Shown here piece after piece: positions 34,634 to 45,049 of a stretch of 64,000 nt of DNA; position 1 is the stretch's first letter, and every line of letters starts with the position of its first letter. The translations under genes were made by a program, and so were the position numbers. The notes under the pieces were generated by a model that was given only the letters and a program-made list of their open reading frames with translations, was not told the DNA's origin and searched no databases. The stretch comes from Galeruca laticollis. Its lineage: Eukaryota > Arthropoda > Insecta > Coleoptera > Chrysomelidae. The stretch is from NCBI GenBank assembly GCA_963921935.1, contig OY998180.1, forward strand, positions 44,787,231-44,851,230, written 5' to 3'.

Positions 34634-35517
34634 CTTAAATTGTTGTTTCAGTACGAACTGTTTTATTCTCTTTCAGGTTTTCCGTATTCTGGATTATTAA
34701 ATAATGCTGATTTATTGATTGAGCAGAGACCTTGAATTGTTGTTTGAATACAAACTGTATTATTCTTTTTCAGGTTTTCCGTATTCTTGATTATTAAATA
34801 ATATTTTTCCCGTATTGCTGATTTATTGATAGAACAGGTCCTTGAATTGATGTTTAAGTTGGAACTGTTTTATTCTGTTTCAGGTTTTCCGTATTCTTGA
34901 TTATTGAATAATATTTCTTTTCCGTATTGTTGATTTATTGATTTAGCAGGGACCTGATTGCTGAGAAGAGACCTGATTTTGGATAGGGAACGTTTTATTC
35001 TGTTTCCACTGTTTTCCACCGTATTGCTGATTGGACAGGGACCCTGATTGTTCGTTATAACAGGAACCGTCGTATTTTATTGTGGAATTTTATTGTTTCA
35101 GTGTGAAGAATTGAGTAGGGACCTTTTGATTGTCGAAGTAGTCCGATTGATAATTTGGTTTTCACAGCGTACCGTCATATACTGTTTTGACTGTTTTCCG
35201 TCTTATTGTTGAGTGTTTATTAAAACAAGGACTTTGTATCTCGTTTTGAATTATCTTGTCGTTGCTGTGAAGGTGGAGGAAGAAGCTTCGTTGCTGTAAA
35301 GGTTCAGGAAGAAGCTTCGTTGCTGTGAAGGTTGAGGAAGAAGCTTCGTTGCTGTGAATGTTGAGGAAGAAGCTTCGTTGCTGTGAAGGTTGAGGAAGGA
35401 GCTCCGTTGCTGTAAAGGGACTCCGATTGGTTGTAAAACTGGCTGTTGCTGTAAAGAAGTGAAGGAGAGACGATAAGTTGCGACTACGAAGGATACAGGA
35501 AGAAGAGATAAAAATAG
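34634..35517 (+). other. Leader of second copy
   Basis: Inverted counterpart of 30612-31452, with the same short repeats, including GTTGCTGTGAAGG-type phrases between 35255 and 35460. Non-coding. Confidence 0.7.
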
Positions 35518-36660
35518 ATGTCAAGAGGAAGTACCGAGGAATTTGCTTTACCATTGGAACGTGAAGCTGCAGAGGAAACACTACCCGTTCCGTCAGCATC
35601 GACCCAATTACCCGTCGTAAATTCCGTAGAAGCAGCTACAGGCCATCGCGTAAATTGGGTATATTTACTGAAAACCGAGGGTCTTACTGCCCAACTACAA
35701 AAGAGGAATTTATCGACTGCTGGAACCGTTCCTGACAAACGAAGAAGGCTCGTTAACTTTTTGAGACGAAGAAATATTTCTCCACCGCCCACTAGAAACC
35801 AAGGGGATCCTGTGGATTATCCGACCGATATGGCGATCCAACCGATAAATGTTAACCGAGGAGATCCTGCCGCTTTCATAGAAAGAATCGATGAAATCTG
35901 TACTGGAAAGATTGTCCAGAAAGACAACTTGCTTCCGGTACCACCGGAATTATTATCAGATGAACCCGCATCTTGGTACCGCAACAACCGAAGTAGGTTC
36001 ACAACCTGGGACGAATTCGAGGCTGAATTCAGAATTTTCTTTTATCCAATCAACTATGAAGTCGATTTGGAAGCCGAGATAGGAAGACGCATTCAAAGAC
36101 GAAATTAATCCGCTGCAACGTACATGACCGAGCTACAGACCCTGATGAGAAGGCATGGGAAGCTAACTTCCGAACAACAGTTAGCATGGCTGTACCGTAA
36201 TCTTTTACCCGAGTACCGGCTGCAGATCCGAAAAGTAGACTTCAAGGATTTTCCTACGTTCTGTCAAGTGGTAAGGGAATATGAGCTCCTGAGGAAGGAA
36301 CTCCAAAACGCACCCAACCCCAGTGGACCGAACCGTGGACCAGCCCGTCCGCAGCTAGTGAGTACCCCTAGATATGGAAAGTCCCATAACCCGCCGTCTG
36401 GTCCAGCTAGAGAAGCCATCCCCGGTACCAGCCGTCCGTTACCGAACGATACTCATCACGGTCCGACGCGTGATAATACTCAACGACCGTCTGGCTCGTC
36501 TTCACGCCCACCAACCTGTTTCCGCTGCGGTGAATCCGGACACTACCGAAGCAATTGCCAGAACCCTCAGAAGATATTCTGTTCCCGTTGTCATAAGGAA
36601 GGAGTATTTTCCTGAGACTGTTCCTGCAGGAGGCAGGAAAACTCATCCGAAGCTGTCCCG
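35518..36660 (+). pseudogene. gag: gag of second gypsy copy
   Basis: ATG at 35518; same SAP-like, capsid-like and zinc-knuckle regions as the minus copy, with only a few substitutions in the first 196 codons. TAA at 36106-36108 is shared with the minus copy. A further stop, TGA at 36613-36615, replaces CGA inside the second knuckle, consistent with CpG decay private to this copy. Confidence 0.88.
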
Positions 36661-36719
36661 AGGAGAGGCCGACACCGCTTCCGCAGATATTTGCCTCTCA
36701 TGCCGAAACGCCAGAAGAA

Positions 36720-37553
36720 ATGACCGATTCCCGACCGCACATCGACGTTGAAATTGAAAACCATAAGTTCAGAGCCCTATTGGATACTGGAGCTGCTAAA
36801 TCATACATCGGTGATCAGATAGCTAGGACATTTTCCCAAAGAAAGCAAACAATAGCCCGTCATGCTGCGAGAGCCCGTTTAGCTAATGGAATTTTAGTCC
36901 CTATCACCGACACATACAAGCTGAAACTGAAGATCCATGACGTCATTATGGAAGGGCCATTCGAACACTTTCCTGGTCTTATAACTGATATTGTGTTAGG
37001 ACACGATGTCCTTCAAAAGTTTGGAGCTAGGAAGTGGGAAAATATACATGGAAGACAAACTAGTGAATCACTCACCATCAGCCAAACCTGTTGAGATATT
37101 GGAAGTAGTGAATCCACTCACGAAAGAATCCGATGCGGCTAAACCGACACTAAGTAAGGACAAAACCAACAAGCGTCTCTCAGAAGACCGTGTTTCTGAA
37201 GTCTCTGCGTCCTCCGCGGTGTTGTTAGGGGTTGACAAGGAGCAATTTGTTTCTGAAGTCTCTGCGTCTTCCCTGGTGTTAGGGGTTGACAAAGAGCAGT
37301 CTGTTTCTGAAGTCTCTGCGTCTTCCCTGGTGTTAGGGGTTGACAAAGAGCAGTCTGTTTCCGAAAACTCTGCGTTCACCCTGAGTAGTTTAGGGGTTGT
37401 CAAGGAGCAATCTAATGCCGAAGTCTTTTCGTCGTCTCTGATAAGGGTTAGAGAAAATGAAGATGATAATAAACCTGGAAAATTGAAGTTATCCCCGGAG
37501 GAGTTAGGAGATAACACAAATTGTGGCTACATAGGATGCCCGTTAGAAACAAT
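36720..37553 (+). pseudogene. Protease and shortened repeat linker of second gypsy copy
   Basis: The protease motif RALLDTGAAKSYIG is intact. The frame then shifts by one base at about 37006-37090 exactly as in the minus copy. The linker contains only about three 18-residue units, against about twelve in the other copy. Homology ends after GCPLET at 37553; reverse transcriptase and everything downstream are missing. Confidence 0.85.
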
Positions 37554-37572
37554 GGAGAGTCTTGGAATTGTC

Positions 37573-37575
<3 letters not shown>

Positions 37576-37627
<52 letters not shown>
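37576..37627. repeat. (TA)n tract 1 at the break of the gypsy copy
   Basis: About 26 TA units. Nine similar tracts follow at 38776-38824, 38836-38896, 39548-39605, 39922-39977, 41761-41792, 42374-42421, 43478-43505, 43728-43770 and 43926-43975. Open frames of alternating Ile/Tyr across them are artefacts. Confidence 0.95.
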
Positions 37628-37630
<3 letters not shown>

Positions 37631-38772
37631 ACACCCCACGTGACAGCGACAATATTGTACACACGGCTTAAAACGTCGTTTGTTATCTATTTCAAAAATT
37701 GACAGTCGCTGTCAAAAATTGAAATTTATTGAAAGATAAATTTATTTTACAAATATTCCTATCACTCTTATCTCAGGGTAGGTTCAATGCGCTATCAAAA
37801 TAATTGATATAATTTTTAAGTATTGTTAAATGTTAATTTATATTTTTGTTTAGATTTTCAATCCAGTAATATCTTGTGGTTGTACATTAAAGATTATAAA
37901 CACCATTCAATTGCTTTCTGACATTTACACTGTATAAATGACACCAATAATCCACAAATTGTCACAGTTGAAATAAAATTTCTCTTTAGTTAAATATATT
38001 TAATTTCTATCAGCGTTTCCAAATAATTTAAATGACTTCCAATGTAAGTAAAAATTTAACGTTTATATACAATTATCAAATTGACATATTCAGATTTAGT
38101 TTTCCTTTTTTATGACGAATACCAAAGTAGTATCTTCCCAAATACAGATTAAGATTAAACAACCTAATAACTAATTCGAAAGTTTATAAAAATTTTTAAA
38201 ATGTTCCAAACAATTTCGAGCAGTCAAATATCCAATAATTACTCACAATCCAAAATGTTTTTTGATTATATCTTTGAATCGCTTACTATTCACTACGTAC
38301 TGTTAAATTTAGATTCATCTAATTAAATTTATTTAAGACCTGAATGTTTCAATAAAAATATTAATCTGGAACGGACTCACCGGCTCTAGACGGTTTCAGC
38401 AGTTCGTACTATTCTAAATAATTTAGAATTCTGGATCCTTCACTATCCTCGAATAGTGAACAACTTGCCAAAAAAAACACACGCACAGAATTTAAATGGG
38501 GTACCGAATGAAGCTTTCTATTACTAATCACTGTTCAAACTCTTATACTATTTTACAAATCTTTGGAGAAATCCGGAAAGAGATGTTCTTCCTTTAGATT
38601 CTCAAATTCAACTGGTTTCTTTTTCTAAATAATATCACCACATTATCCTGTGGTTACCAAACTTTCTCTTATTTCAAAAAAAACTATATTGAGTACATAG
38701 ACAATACAGGGTTTGCCAAAAGTATTGCATAAAAAAAATTAAATGAATTCTTTAAAATTTGAAATAAGAGAA

Positions 38773-38775
<3 letters not shown>
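37628..38775. other. No recognisable gene
   Basis: AT-rich unique-looking sequence. GACAGCGACAATATTGTACA (37641) and TTGACAGTCGCTGTCAA (37698) share a short GACAGCGA / TCGCTGTC inverted motif; nothing larger was seen. Confidence 0.45.
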
Positions 38776-38826
<51 letters not shown>

Positions 38827-38832
38827 GTTGTT

Positions 38833-38902
<70 letters not shown>

Positions 38903-38904
<2 letters not shown>

Positions 38905-39537
38905 AACAACAACAAAGAGATTCATGGGTAATTCACGCAAAAAGAAAAAGGGGGCTACTGAAACAGAGTGGTAACCGCGGACATGCAAGTTTCTGGCTCA
39001 TTTACCAAGATCTACACGGAGGCGCATATAGCCCCCCTGCCTGAACCTTCCGACCCATAGTAAACAACAAAGAAGATGTAGGAATATCGCGTGATATGTA
39101 AATAACAACAACAAAGAGATTCATGGGTAATTCACGCAAAAAGAAAAATGGCTACTGAAACAGAGTGGTAACCGCGGACATCCATGTTTCTGGCTCATTT
39201 GCCGTCATCAGCACGGTATAACCAAATAAGGATGTGAAATTTGGGAGCAAAGATGTTAATCGAAACATGGGAAAACACAAAACTACGGATTTCAGCAGGG
39301 AAACCAAACACTCATTTGTGCCTTCAATTGGAAGATCCCGAGTTTTCATGACAACAACCAAAATCGACACGGAGGCGCATATACATTTGTGTCTGAGGAC
39401 GGCAAATGAGCCAGAAACATGCATGTCCGCGGTTACCACTCTGTTTCAGTAGCCCTTTTTCTTTTTGCGTGAATCACCCATGAATCTCATTGTTGTTGTT
39501 GTTAACATATCACGCGATATTCCTACATCTTCTTTGT
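38903..39537. repeat. MITE with about 140 bp inverted repeats, plus a partial neighbour copy
   Basis: The stretch 39067-39207 (AACAAAGAAGATGTAGGAATA ... GAGCCAGAAAC region read inverted) is mirrored by the reverse complement of 39398-39537, giving a 471 bp foldback unit with an internal part of about 190 bp. The sequence 38903-39050 is a partial direct copy of the left arm and centre (shared GAGATTCATGGGTAATTCACG and ACGGAGGCGCATATA). Both are flanked by (TA)n. There is no coding capacity; the parent superfamily was not determined. Confidence 0.75.
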
Positions 39538-39546
39538 TATATATAG

Positions 39547-39605
<59 letters not shown>

Positions 39606-39609
<4 letters not shown>

Positions 39610-39905
39610 ACGAATATTGGGGTAACGGCAAGTAAATAAAGAAAACTCTTGTTACTGTTTTTCTTCCAAGCTTTCGGAAACGTTTATTTCCATTATCAAG
39701 GATAAGTAAATTGAGATTGTTATTAATTGGTAAATATAATATTTGAATTTTAAAAAAAAATTTTCAATCATAAATCATTTTGACAGATTCATGAATGTAA
39801 ACATTTTCTTTATATGCTAAAATGTTTTTGAAAACAAAAGAAGAAAATAGGTTATATTTGTAATATAGGTTAATATTTATTAGAATATTCTTCTTTTATT
39901 ATATA
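39606..39905 (-). repeat. Penelope-like terminal fragment (PLTR-like)
   Basis: It contains CCAAGCTTTCGGAAACGT followed by TTTCCATTATCAAGGATAA, the pattern at the ends of many Penelope-like elements. Minus-strand text CCTTGATAATGGAAATAAAC then GTTTCCGAAAGC resembles a degenerate hammerhead core (stem GGAAA/TTTCC followed by GAAA). A related copy lies at 43506-43727. Confidence 0.55.
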
Positions 39906-39917
39906 AAATTCAACCTC

Positions 39918-39977
<60 letters not shown>

Positions 39978-39982
<5 letters not shown>

Positions 39983-41757
39983 TGACCCACTTAAGATCGC
40001 GCAACACCCAGTTATAACGTTTAATTGACATTTGAATAACTTAAAATTCTGGTGGTTCAAGAAGGTCGCCAAGAAGACTATTTTTACTGATTAACATTTT
40101 ATTAATGCCAGTAGCGTACATTTTTAGAGGGCTTCAAAACGTCGATTTTTCAAAAAAAGTTATTAGCGATTTTTTTATTGGATATTCGGTTACCACACTG
40201 TAATGAGTATCCCTTGAAACCCCTAAATCCAAATTTTGAGTAATGTCACTTCACCGGTGTCTGAGACGTAAGTCGTCAAAAATCGTTTTTTTGATTTTTG
40301 AACGGCCCTAAATACATGATAGGCGACGTTTTATGAACTCCACATTTTGGTGTTCAGTGAAAAACAGGTTGTTGAGTGGTTGCCCGTATCAATATTTGAT
40401 TTTATGTCAGTAGCGTACGTCTATAGGGGACTTCAAAAAATCGTGTTTACAAAAATCCTGTAGGACCAAATATATTTATTTTGGTTTGAATAAATAAACA
40501 AACTACACTAATTTAAAAATAACCAAACACTAAATAAACAAAAATTAATTTAAATAGCGGTGGCTTCTACCAAACCTCCATTAAGTTCAATACATTTGTC
40601 ATATATCGTTTCCCTATATTCTGCACTGCATTCCTTGTCTGTTGGGGTGTGATTTCTGCACAAGCTCGACGTGTAAACTATGAAAAAAAATATTCTGAGA
40701 ATGTGTGGTGCGAAATATTTAAAGATCAAATAATTGGACCTTTCTTTTTCGACGGAAACCTCAATGCACAATTTTTTTTACAGTTTTTTAAGAAATGAAA
40801 CTCATGCACTTACACTTGCGACAAGGCAAAATTTGTATTTTCAATTCGACGGTAGCTCAATCAACAACGCAAGGATTGTTAAGCAATGGCTAAATACAAA
40901 TTTTTCGAACCGTTGGATAGGATGTAGTCCACTAATTCATTGACCGCCCTGATCCCCCGATCTAACAACTCTAGATCTTTTCCTATGGGGTATTGTAACT
41001 CAAAAGGTCTACAAATCATGTTCAACAAATCGGGTAGACTTTCGCGCAAGAATACGTCGAGCTTGTGCAGAAATCACACCCCAACAGATAAGGAATGCAG
41101 TGCAGAATATAAGGAAACGATATGACAAATGTATTGAACTTAATGGAGGGTTGGTAGAAGCCACCGCTATTTAAGGTAATTTTTGTTTATGTGTTTGGTT
41201 ATTTTTAAATTGGTGTAGTTGAAATTTCATAAAAATTTTGTTTATTTATTCAATCCAAAATAAATATATTTGGTCCTACAGGATTTTATTAAACACGATT
41301 TTTTGAAGTCCCCTATAGACGTACGCTACTGACATAAAATCAAAAATTGGTACGGACAACCACTCAACAAATTGAAATTCACTGAACACCAAAATGTGGA
41401 GTTCATAAAACGTCGACTACAATGTATACAGGGCCGTTCAAAATTCAAAAACACAATTTTTGCGAACTTATTTCTCAGACACCGATAAAGCGACATTACT
41501 CAAAATTTGGATTTAGAGCTTTCAAGGGATACTATTTACAGTGGGGTAACCGAAAATCCAATAAAAAAATCGCTAATAACTTTTTTTTTTAAAATCGGCG
41601 TTTTGAAGCCCCCTAAAAATGTACGATACTGACATTAATAAAATGTTAATAAGTAAAAATAGTATTCTTGCCGACCTTCTTAAGCCACCAAAATTTTTAG
41701 TTATTCAAATTTCAATTAAACGCTATAACTGGGTGTTGCGATCTTAAGTGGGTCACA

Positions 41758-41760
<3 letters not shown>
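39978..41760 (+). mobile_element. Foldback mariner-like element with about 700 bp inverted repeats
   Basis: The ends AGTGTGACCCACTTAAGATC (left) and its reverse complement (right, ending GGGTCACACTG at 41760) are flanked by TA. The left arm 39978-40673 and right arm 41053-41760 are inverted copies along their whole length, including a reversed copy of the last part of the transposase gene in the left arm. The core (40674-41052) holds only the middle of the transposase. The structure fits an element whose original left half was replaced by a copy of the right half. It sits inside a (TA)n tract, consistent with TA target choice. Confidence 0.85.
40697..41174 (+). pseudogene. Mariner-like transposase, C-terminal part
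   Basis: In shifting frames: VWCEIFKDQIIGPFFFDGNL, then NLYFQFDGSSINNARIVKQWL, NTNFSNRWIG, then WPPRSPDLTTLDLFLWGIV and finally ITPQQIRNAVQNIRKRYDKC followed by IELNGG. These are the catalytic-domain blocks of Tc1/mariner transposases; the Asp of FDG and the Asp of SPDLT are two of the three acidic residues. The N-terminal DNA-binding half and first Asp are missing, and frameshifts occur near 40790 and 40950. The last 120 bases also occur inverted at 40550-40672. Confidence 0.85.
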
Positions 41761-41792
<32 letters not shown>

Positions 41793-41795
<3 letters not shown>

Positions 41796-42365
41796 TCTTT
41801 GTTTTTCTTTAACCTTGTATATAATTTTATTCATTTTTCTTGGGCACCAGGTTAATCGTAAATTCTTTATCAATAATTTATATTTTTATTTGACGTTTCG
41901 CTCTCTAATTCGGAGCAATTTCAAAAAATTTTACATTGATGTTAAATAATAAAATGAAAACGATTGAAAGATTAAAATTAAATGTATACACAGAGACGAC
42001 AAAAACTGGTAACCAATAAAATAATTTCAAAAACAATAAAATCGAAAATACCTGCCTTAGAAACAACTCTTTACAATATACCAGGGACATTCAAGAAGTT
42101 GATGTTATTATTGTAATAAATTATAATATATCTGGCTTAGATTTTTGATATCTTGTTTATCGTTTACTGCATTGTTCTCTTTTTTTATATGTATCATTTC
42201 TTTTATTGTTAGTTTTTTGTAATTGGAATCTTGGTTTATTATTTTAGTATTATTATAGTCAAATTTATGTTTTTCATTTTTCTCATGTTTATGAAGCGCA
42301 GTGGAGGCGTTTTTTGTATATTTATGGCCATTAAGTCTATTTTCAAGATGTTGGGTTGTCATACC

Positions 42366-42373
<8 letters not shown>
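41793..42373 (-). mobile_element. Penelope-like element 3' end (copy A) with GIY-YIG fragment
   Basis: Minus-strand frame 42373-42108 reads IGMTTQHLENRLNGHKY, then TALHKHEKNEKHKFDY and EMIHIKKENNAVNDKQDI and LSQIYYNLL, the C-terminal half of the GIY-YIG endonuclease of Penelope-like elements. The GIY part is missing, cut by the (TA)n at 42374. Downstream (minus direction) at 41890-41925 is TTGAAATTGCTCCGAATTAG then AGAGCGAAACGTC, a terminal motif with a hammerhead-like GAAAC ending, common at Penelope ends. Confidence 0.75.
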
Positions 42374-42425
<52 letters not shown>

Positions 42426-42541
42426 CGAAAACAACGTAAGTTCTTTCTCGACTGTCTATCGTTATTTAATTAGTTTTTGGAGTATCGGGATCCGGTCTGT
42501 GCATACAATAAATACAACTCTTTTCCTTTCAAATCTCTATA

Positions 42542-42569
42542 TTTCGCAATTATTTTATTGCTTCATCAG
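42542..42569 (-). ncRNA. Hammerhead ribozyme-like core in Penelope terminal repeat
   Basis: On the minus strand CTGATGA (42569-42563) is followed by A, the perfect 5 bp stem GCAAT / ATTGC around AAAATA, then GAAA (42545-42542). This is the conserved CUGAUGA - stem II - GAAA core. Stems I and III were not convincingly paired by eye, so activity is uncertain. Hammerhead motifs are established in Penelope-like terminal repeats. Confidence 0.5.
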
Positions 42570-42590
42570 GAGTTAACTAAAATAATATAC

Positions 42591-42908
42591 GGTCACATAC
42601 AACTATATTGAAATGTCATGATAAAACACACTTACAGATCAGAGTATAAACGCTATCAGCACACAGTTAAAATTAAAGGCAATCACCAGCATCTTACATG
42701 AGGTACTCCACTAGCAAGTGAGGCATGTACTATTTTAAAACTTGAAATTCTTAATGAAAACAAAATACCTGATCACAGTAAATTAAAACGATAATTATTT
42801 ATTTTGTTCTTTTTTGTAATGTTTCCTTTTTATAATAAAAAACTTCTTTATAATTTATACAATAGTCCCGTGAAAGTCAACGTTAAAAGAAGAAAAACAG
42901 CCAGAATG
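42591..42908. other. Non-coding body between Penelope frame and terminal repeat
   Basis: AT-rich, no frame; presumably 3' untranslated region of copy B plus unassigned DNA. Confidence 0.4.
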
Positions 42909-43215
42909 TTAAATTTTAAGGAGGTTCGAGTAGATGGTACTTAATTGGTTCACATCTATTTTGTAGTTGACCACATGTGGTTGCTTTTTAATTTCACACA
43001 TTTCAAGGAACAACCTCCTTCTATAATTATTCTCATGTCGGATTATGTCAACATTATCGTAATCCAGTGTATGTCCGGTGGTTTGGTGGTGATTTACCGT
43101 GGCACACACATTTTTTCCCAATCGGCAATAAAATAATGGCGAAATATAGAGATTTGAAAGGAAAAGAGTTGTATTTATTGTATGCACAGACAGGATCCCG
43201 ATACTCCAAAAACTA

Positions 43216-43473
43216 ATTGTCTGGTCTACTTCGATTGTTATTTTAAATAATGGACTGTATATATAGTTTTAATCTTTATTGTACAACTTTTTGGTACAGT
43301 TGTGGAAAGCACGAAACTTTTGCGTGCGTTCCACATGCGAGTTAAACTTGAACTGAACTTTACATGGTTCTCGAACTGGTTCTTGAACCAGAGCATAATT
43401 TATGTGGTGGGGACAAGATTCATTCGCGCGAACTTTGAAAGTTAGCGAATATGATGAATATTGTCTCCAACAC

Positions 43474-43477
<4 letters not shown>
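43216..43477. other. No gene; short palindrome
   Basis: It contains TGGTTCTCGAACTGGTTCTT with GAACCAGAG, a short self-complementary region near 43360-43395, and nothing else recognised. Confidence 0.4.
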
Positions 43478-43505
<28 letters not shown>

Positions 43506-43509
<4 letters not shown>

Positions 43510-43725
43510 AACTTGATCTTTGCCGAATAATTATTACTAAACATAGGTTTATTGGGGAAGCGGCAAATTAAAACGAGTACCCTTCATACTTTTTATGTCC
43601 AAGCTTTCAGAATTTATTTATTCCATTACCAAGGATAAAGTATATGAGAATGTATATCATAATAGATGTAAATGGTAAATTGTATATAACATCAAAAAAA
43701 ATATCTGAATTTTTTTAAAATGATT

Positions 43726-43727
<2 letters not shown>
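43506..43727 (-). repeat. Penelope-like terminal fragment related to 39606-39905
   Basis: It shares CCAAGCTTTC, TTATTCCATTACCAAGGATAA-type text (in two shorter parts) and the following GTAAATGGTAAAT... region with the copy at 39606. It is flanked on both sides by (TA)n. Confidence 0.5.
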
Positions 43728-43770
<43 letters not shown>

Positions 43771-43772
<2 letters not shown>

Positions 43773-43865
43773 AAAGGACAAATACTATTGAGGTTAGCAG
43801 CAAAAGGAAAAGTGTACTATTCTTAGATTCGTTTGCTACTAACCTCAATAGTATTTGTCCTTTTG
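43771..43865. repeat. Near-perfect 95 bp hairpin
   Basis: Arms 43771-43804 and 43832-43865 (34 bp, one mismatch) start with CAAAAGGACAAATACTATTG and its complement; the loop is 27 bp. It lies directly after a (TA)n tract. Confidence 0.85.
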
Positions 43866-43917
43866 TGTCTTAATTGATCAGCAACGATCATAGGCGTTTA
43901 TCGCTTTTTTGCTTAAT

Positions 43918-43977
<60 letters not shown>

Positions 43978-44092
43978 AATACTGATCCTCGTTCTATATA
44001 GGCATCCAAAGTTTCAATTTCGAATCCTTTTTTTATTTTTAATTCTTGTACTGCTCATTTGATGTTTATAAAATTTTCAGCATATTTATAAT

Positions 44093-44613
44093 GTATAGCT
44101 GACGATCTATTTTAAATTACAAACTTTCTGATTTCCTCGTAAAACAGTTGAGATTTTTCTTCTTTTTAATGAAAAAAAATATTAGTTCAGACAATTTCCA
44201 TTAAATGGCAGCATTTATAAATTTTTCAGTTATACTCGGCTCCAAGCTACTTACGTAGGGTGGGGCTAGTATAGCTGACGATCTATTTCAAATTACAATT
44301 TTTCTCATTTCCTCGTAAAACAGTCAAGACTTTTCTTCTTTTTAAAGAAAAAATTATTAGTTCAGACAATTTCCACTATATGGATGGAAGCAGTTATAAA
44401 TTTTTCACATATGCTCGGCTCCAAGCTACTTAAGTAAGTGTCTAGATAATGGAGAGTGGTAGGTTGGGGCTAGTTTAGTTGACGATCTATTTCAAATTAC
44501 AAACTTTCTCATTTCCTCGTAAAACAGTTGAGATTCTTCTTCTTTTTAATGAAAAAAAAATTATTAGTTCAGACAATTCCCACTAGATGGCACCAGTTAT
44601 AAATTTTTCACAC
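44093..44613. repeat. Three tandem copies of a 176-204 bp unit
   Basis: Copies start at about 44093, 44269 and 44473, sharing GACGATCTATTTCAAATTAC, CATTTCCTCGTAAAACAGT, TTAGTTCAGACAATTCC-type text and TTATAAATTTTTCA. The unit lengths differ because the third boundary carries an extra ATAATGGAGAGTGGTAGG segment. Confidence 0.85.
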
Positions 44614-45049
44614 TATGTTTATTTTGGTAAGGTAAACAAATTTACAGTAGTGCCTCAAGCCAGGGACGGAGTACTCGTAGCGGTTAGAAATCAAAAAAAT
44701 TTGCATATACACCCTGTATGAAAATATCGAAAATGAATTCCCTTCACTCTAAGCTAACGAAAAGGTACTCCTGTTGGAATTTTACAAAATGAGCCGTTTG
44801 GTTTCAGTCGAAATTGTGACTTCTCTGACATTTTATAGTATTTCATCAAGGCAGTGCAAACGGGCAGGTTACAACATTTTTCCTGCTACCATACGAAAAC
44901 TACTCACTCTATAAAAACAGGCATTTTTTTCAAACGTTCGATTAACAGACACTTTCTACCCTCTCCATAACTTTCCGGGCCCTTTTTCACTAAGGTTTGC
45001 CATCATTTTGGCAATTTTTTTGGCTTAGGGGAAGGCATATTCTTTTTAT
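44614..45049. other. No recognisable gene
   Basis: Mixed AT-rich sequence; no frame or repeat identified. Confidence 0.45.

Larger units (their letters stand above)
34119..37553 (+). mobile_element. Second partial copy of the giant-LTR gypsy element, opposite orientation
   Basis: This segment is a near-identical reverse complement of 28077-31955. It has 494 bp of U5-side LTR (34119-34612, no monomers), primer binding site (34616-34633), leader, gag, protease and the start of the linker. It breaks at about 37553 inside the linker/RT region and runs into a (TA)n tract. It shares with the minus copy the gag stop and the protease frameshift. The join to the minus copy at 34118/34119 has a few bases of microhomology (CTTTT). 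Confidence 0.93.
42434..43215 (-). mobile_element. Penelope-like element 3' end (copy B) with inverted terminal fragments
   Basis: Minus-strand frame from about 43130 to 42909 reads ATVNHHQTTGHTLDYDNVDI, RHENNYRRRLFLEMCEIKKQ and LSTIYSNLL, again the GIY-YIG C-terminal half but a different family from copy A. The terminal sequence at 42472-42561 occurs inverted at 43125-43215 (shared GGAGTATCGGGATCC, TTTCCTTTCAAATCTCTATA). Inverted terminal pieces joined to a 5'-truncated body are a known Penelope arrangement. Confidence 0.75.

Noticed and set aside
40550..40771. Minus-strand 73-codon frame ending in IELNGGLVEATAI
   Set aside because: It is the reversed duplicate of the mariner transposase end within the left inverted repeat, not a separate gene.
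37571..44062. Frames of alternating Ile and Tyr
   Set aside because: Translation of (TA)n microsatellites.
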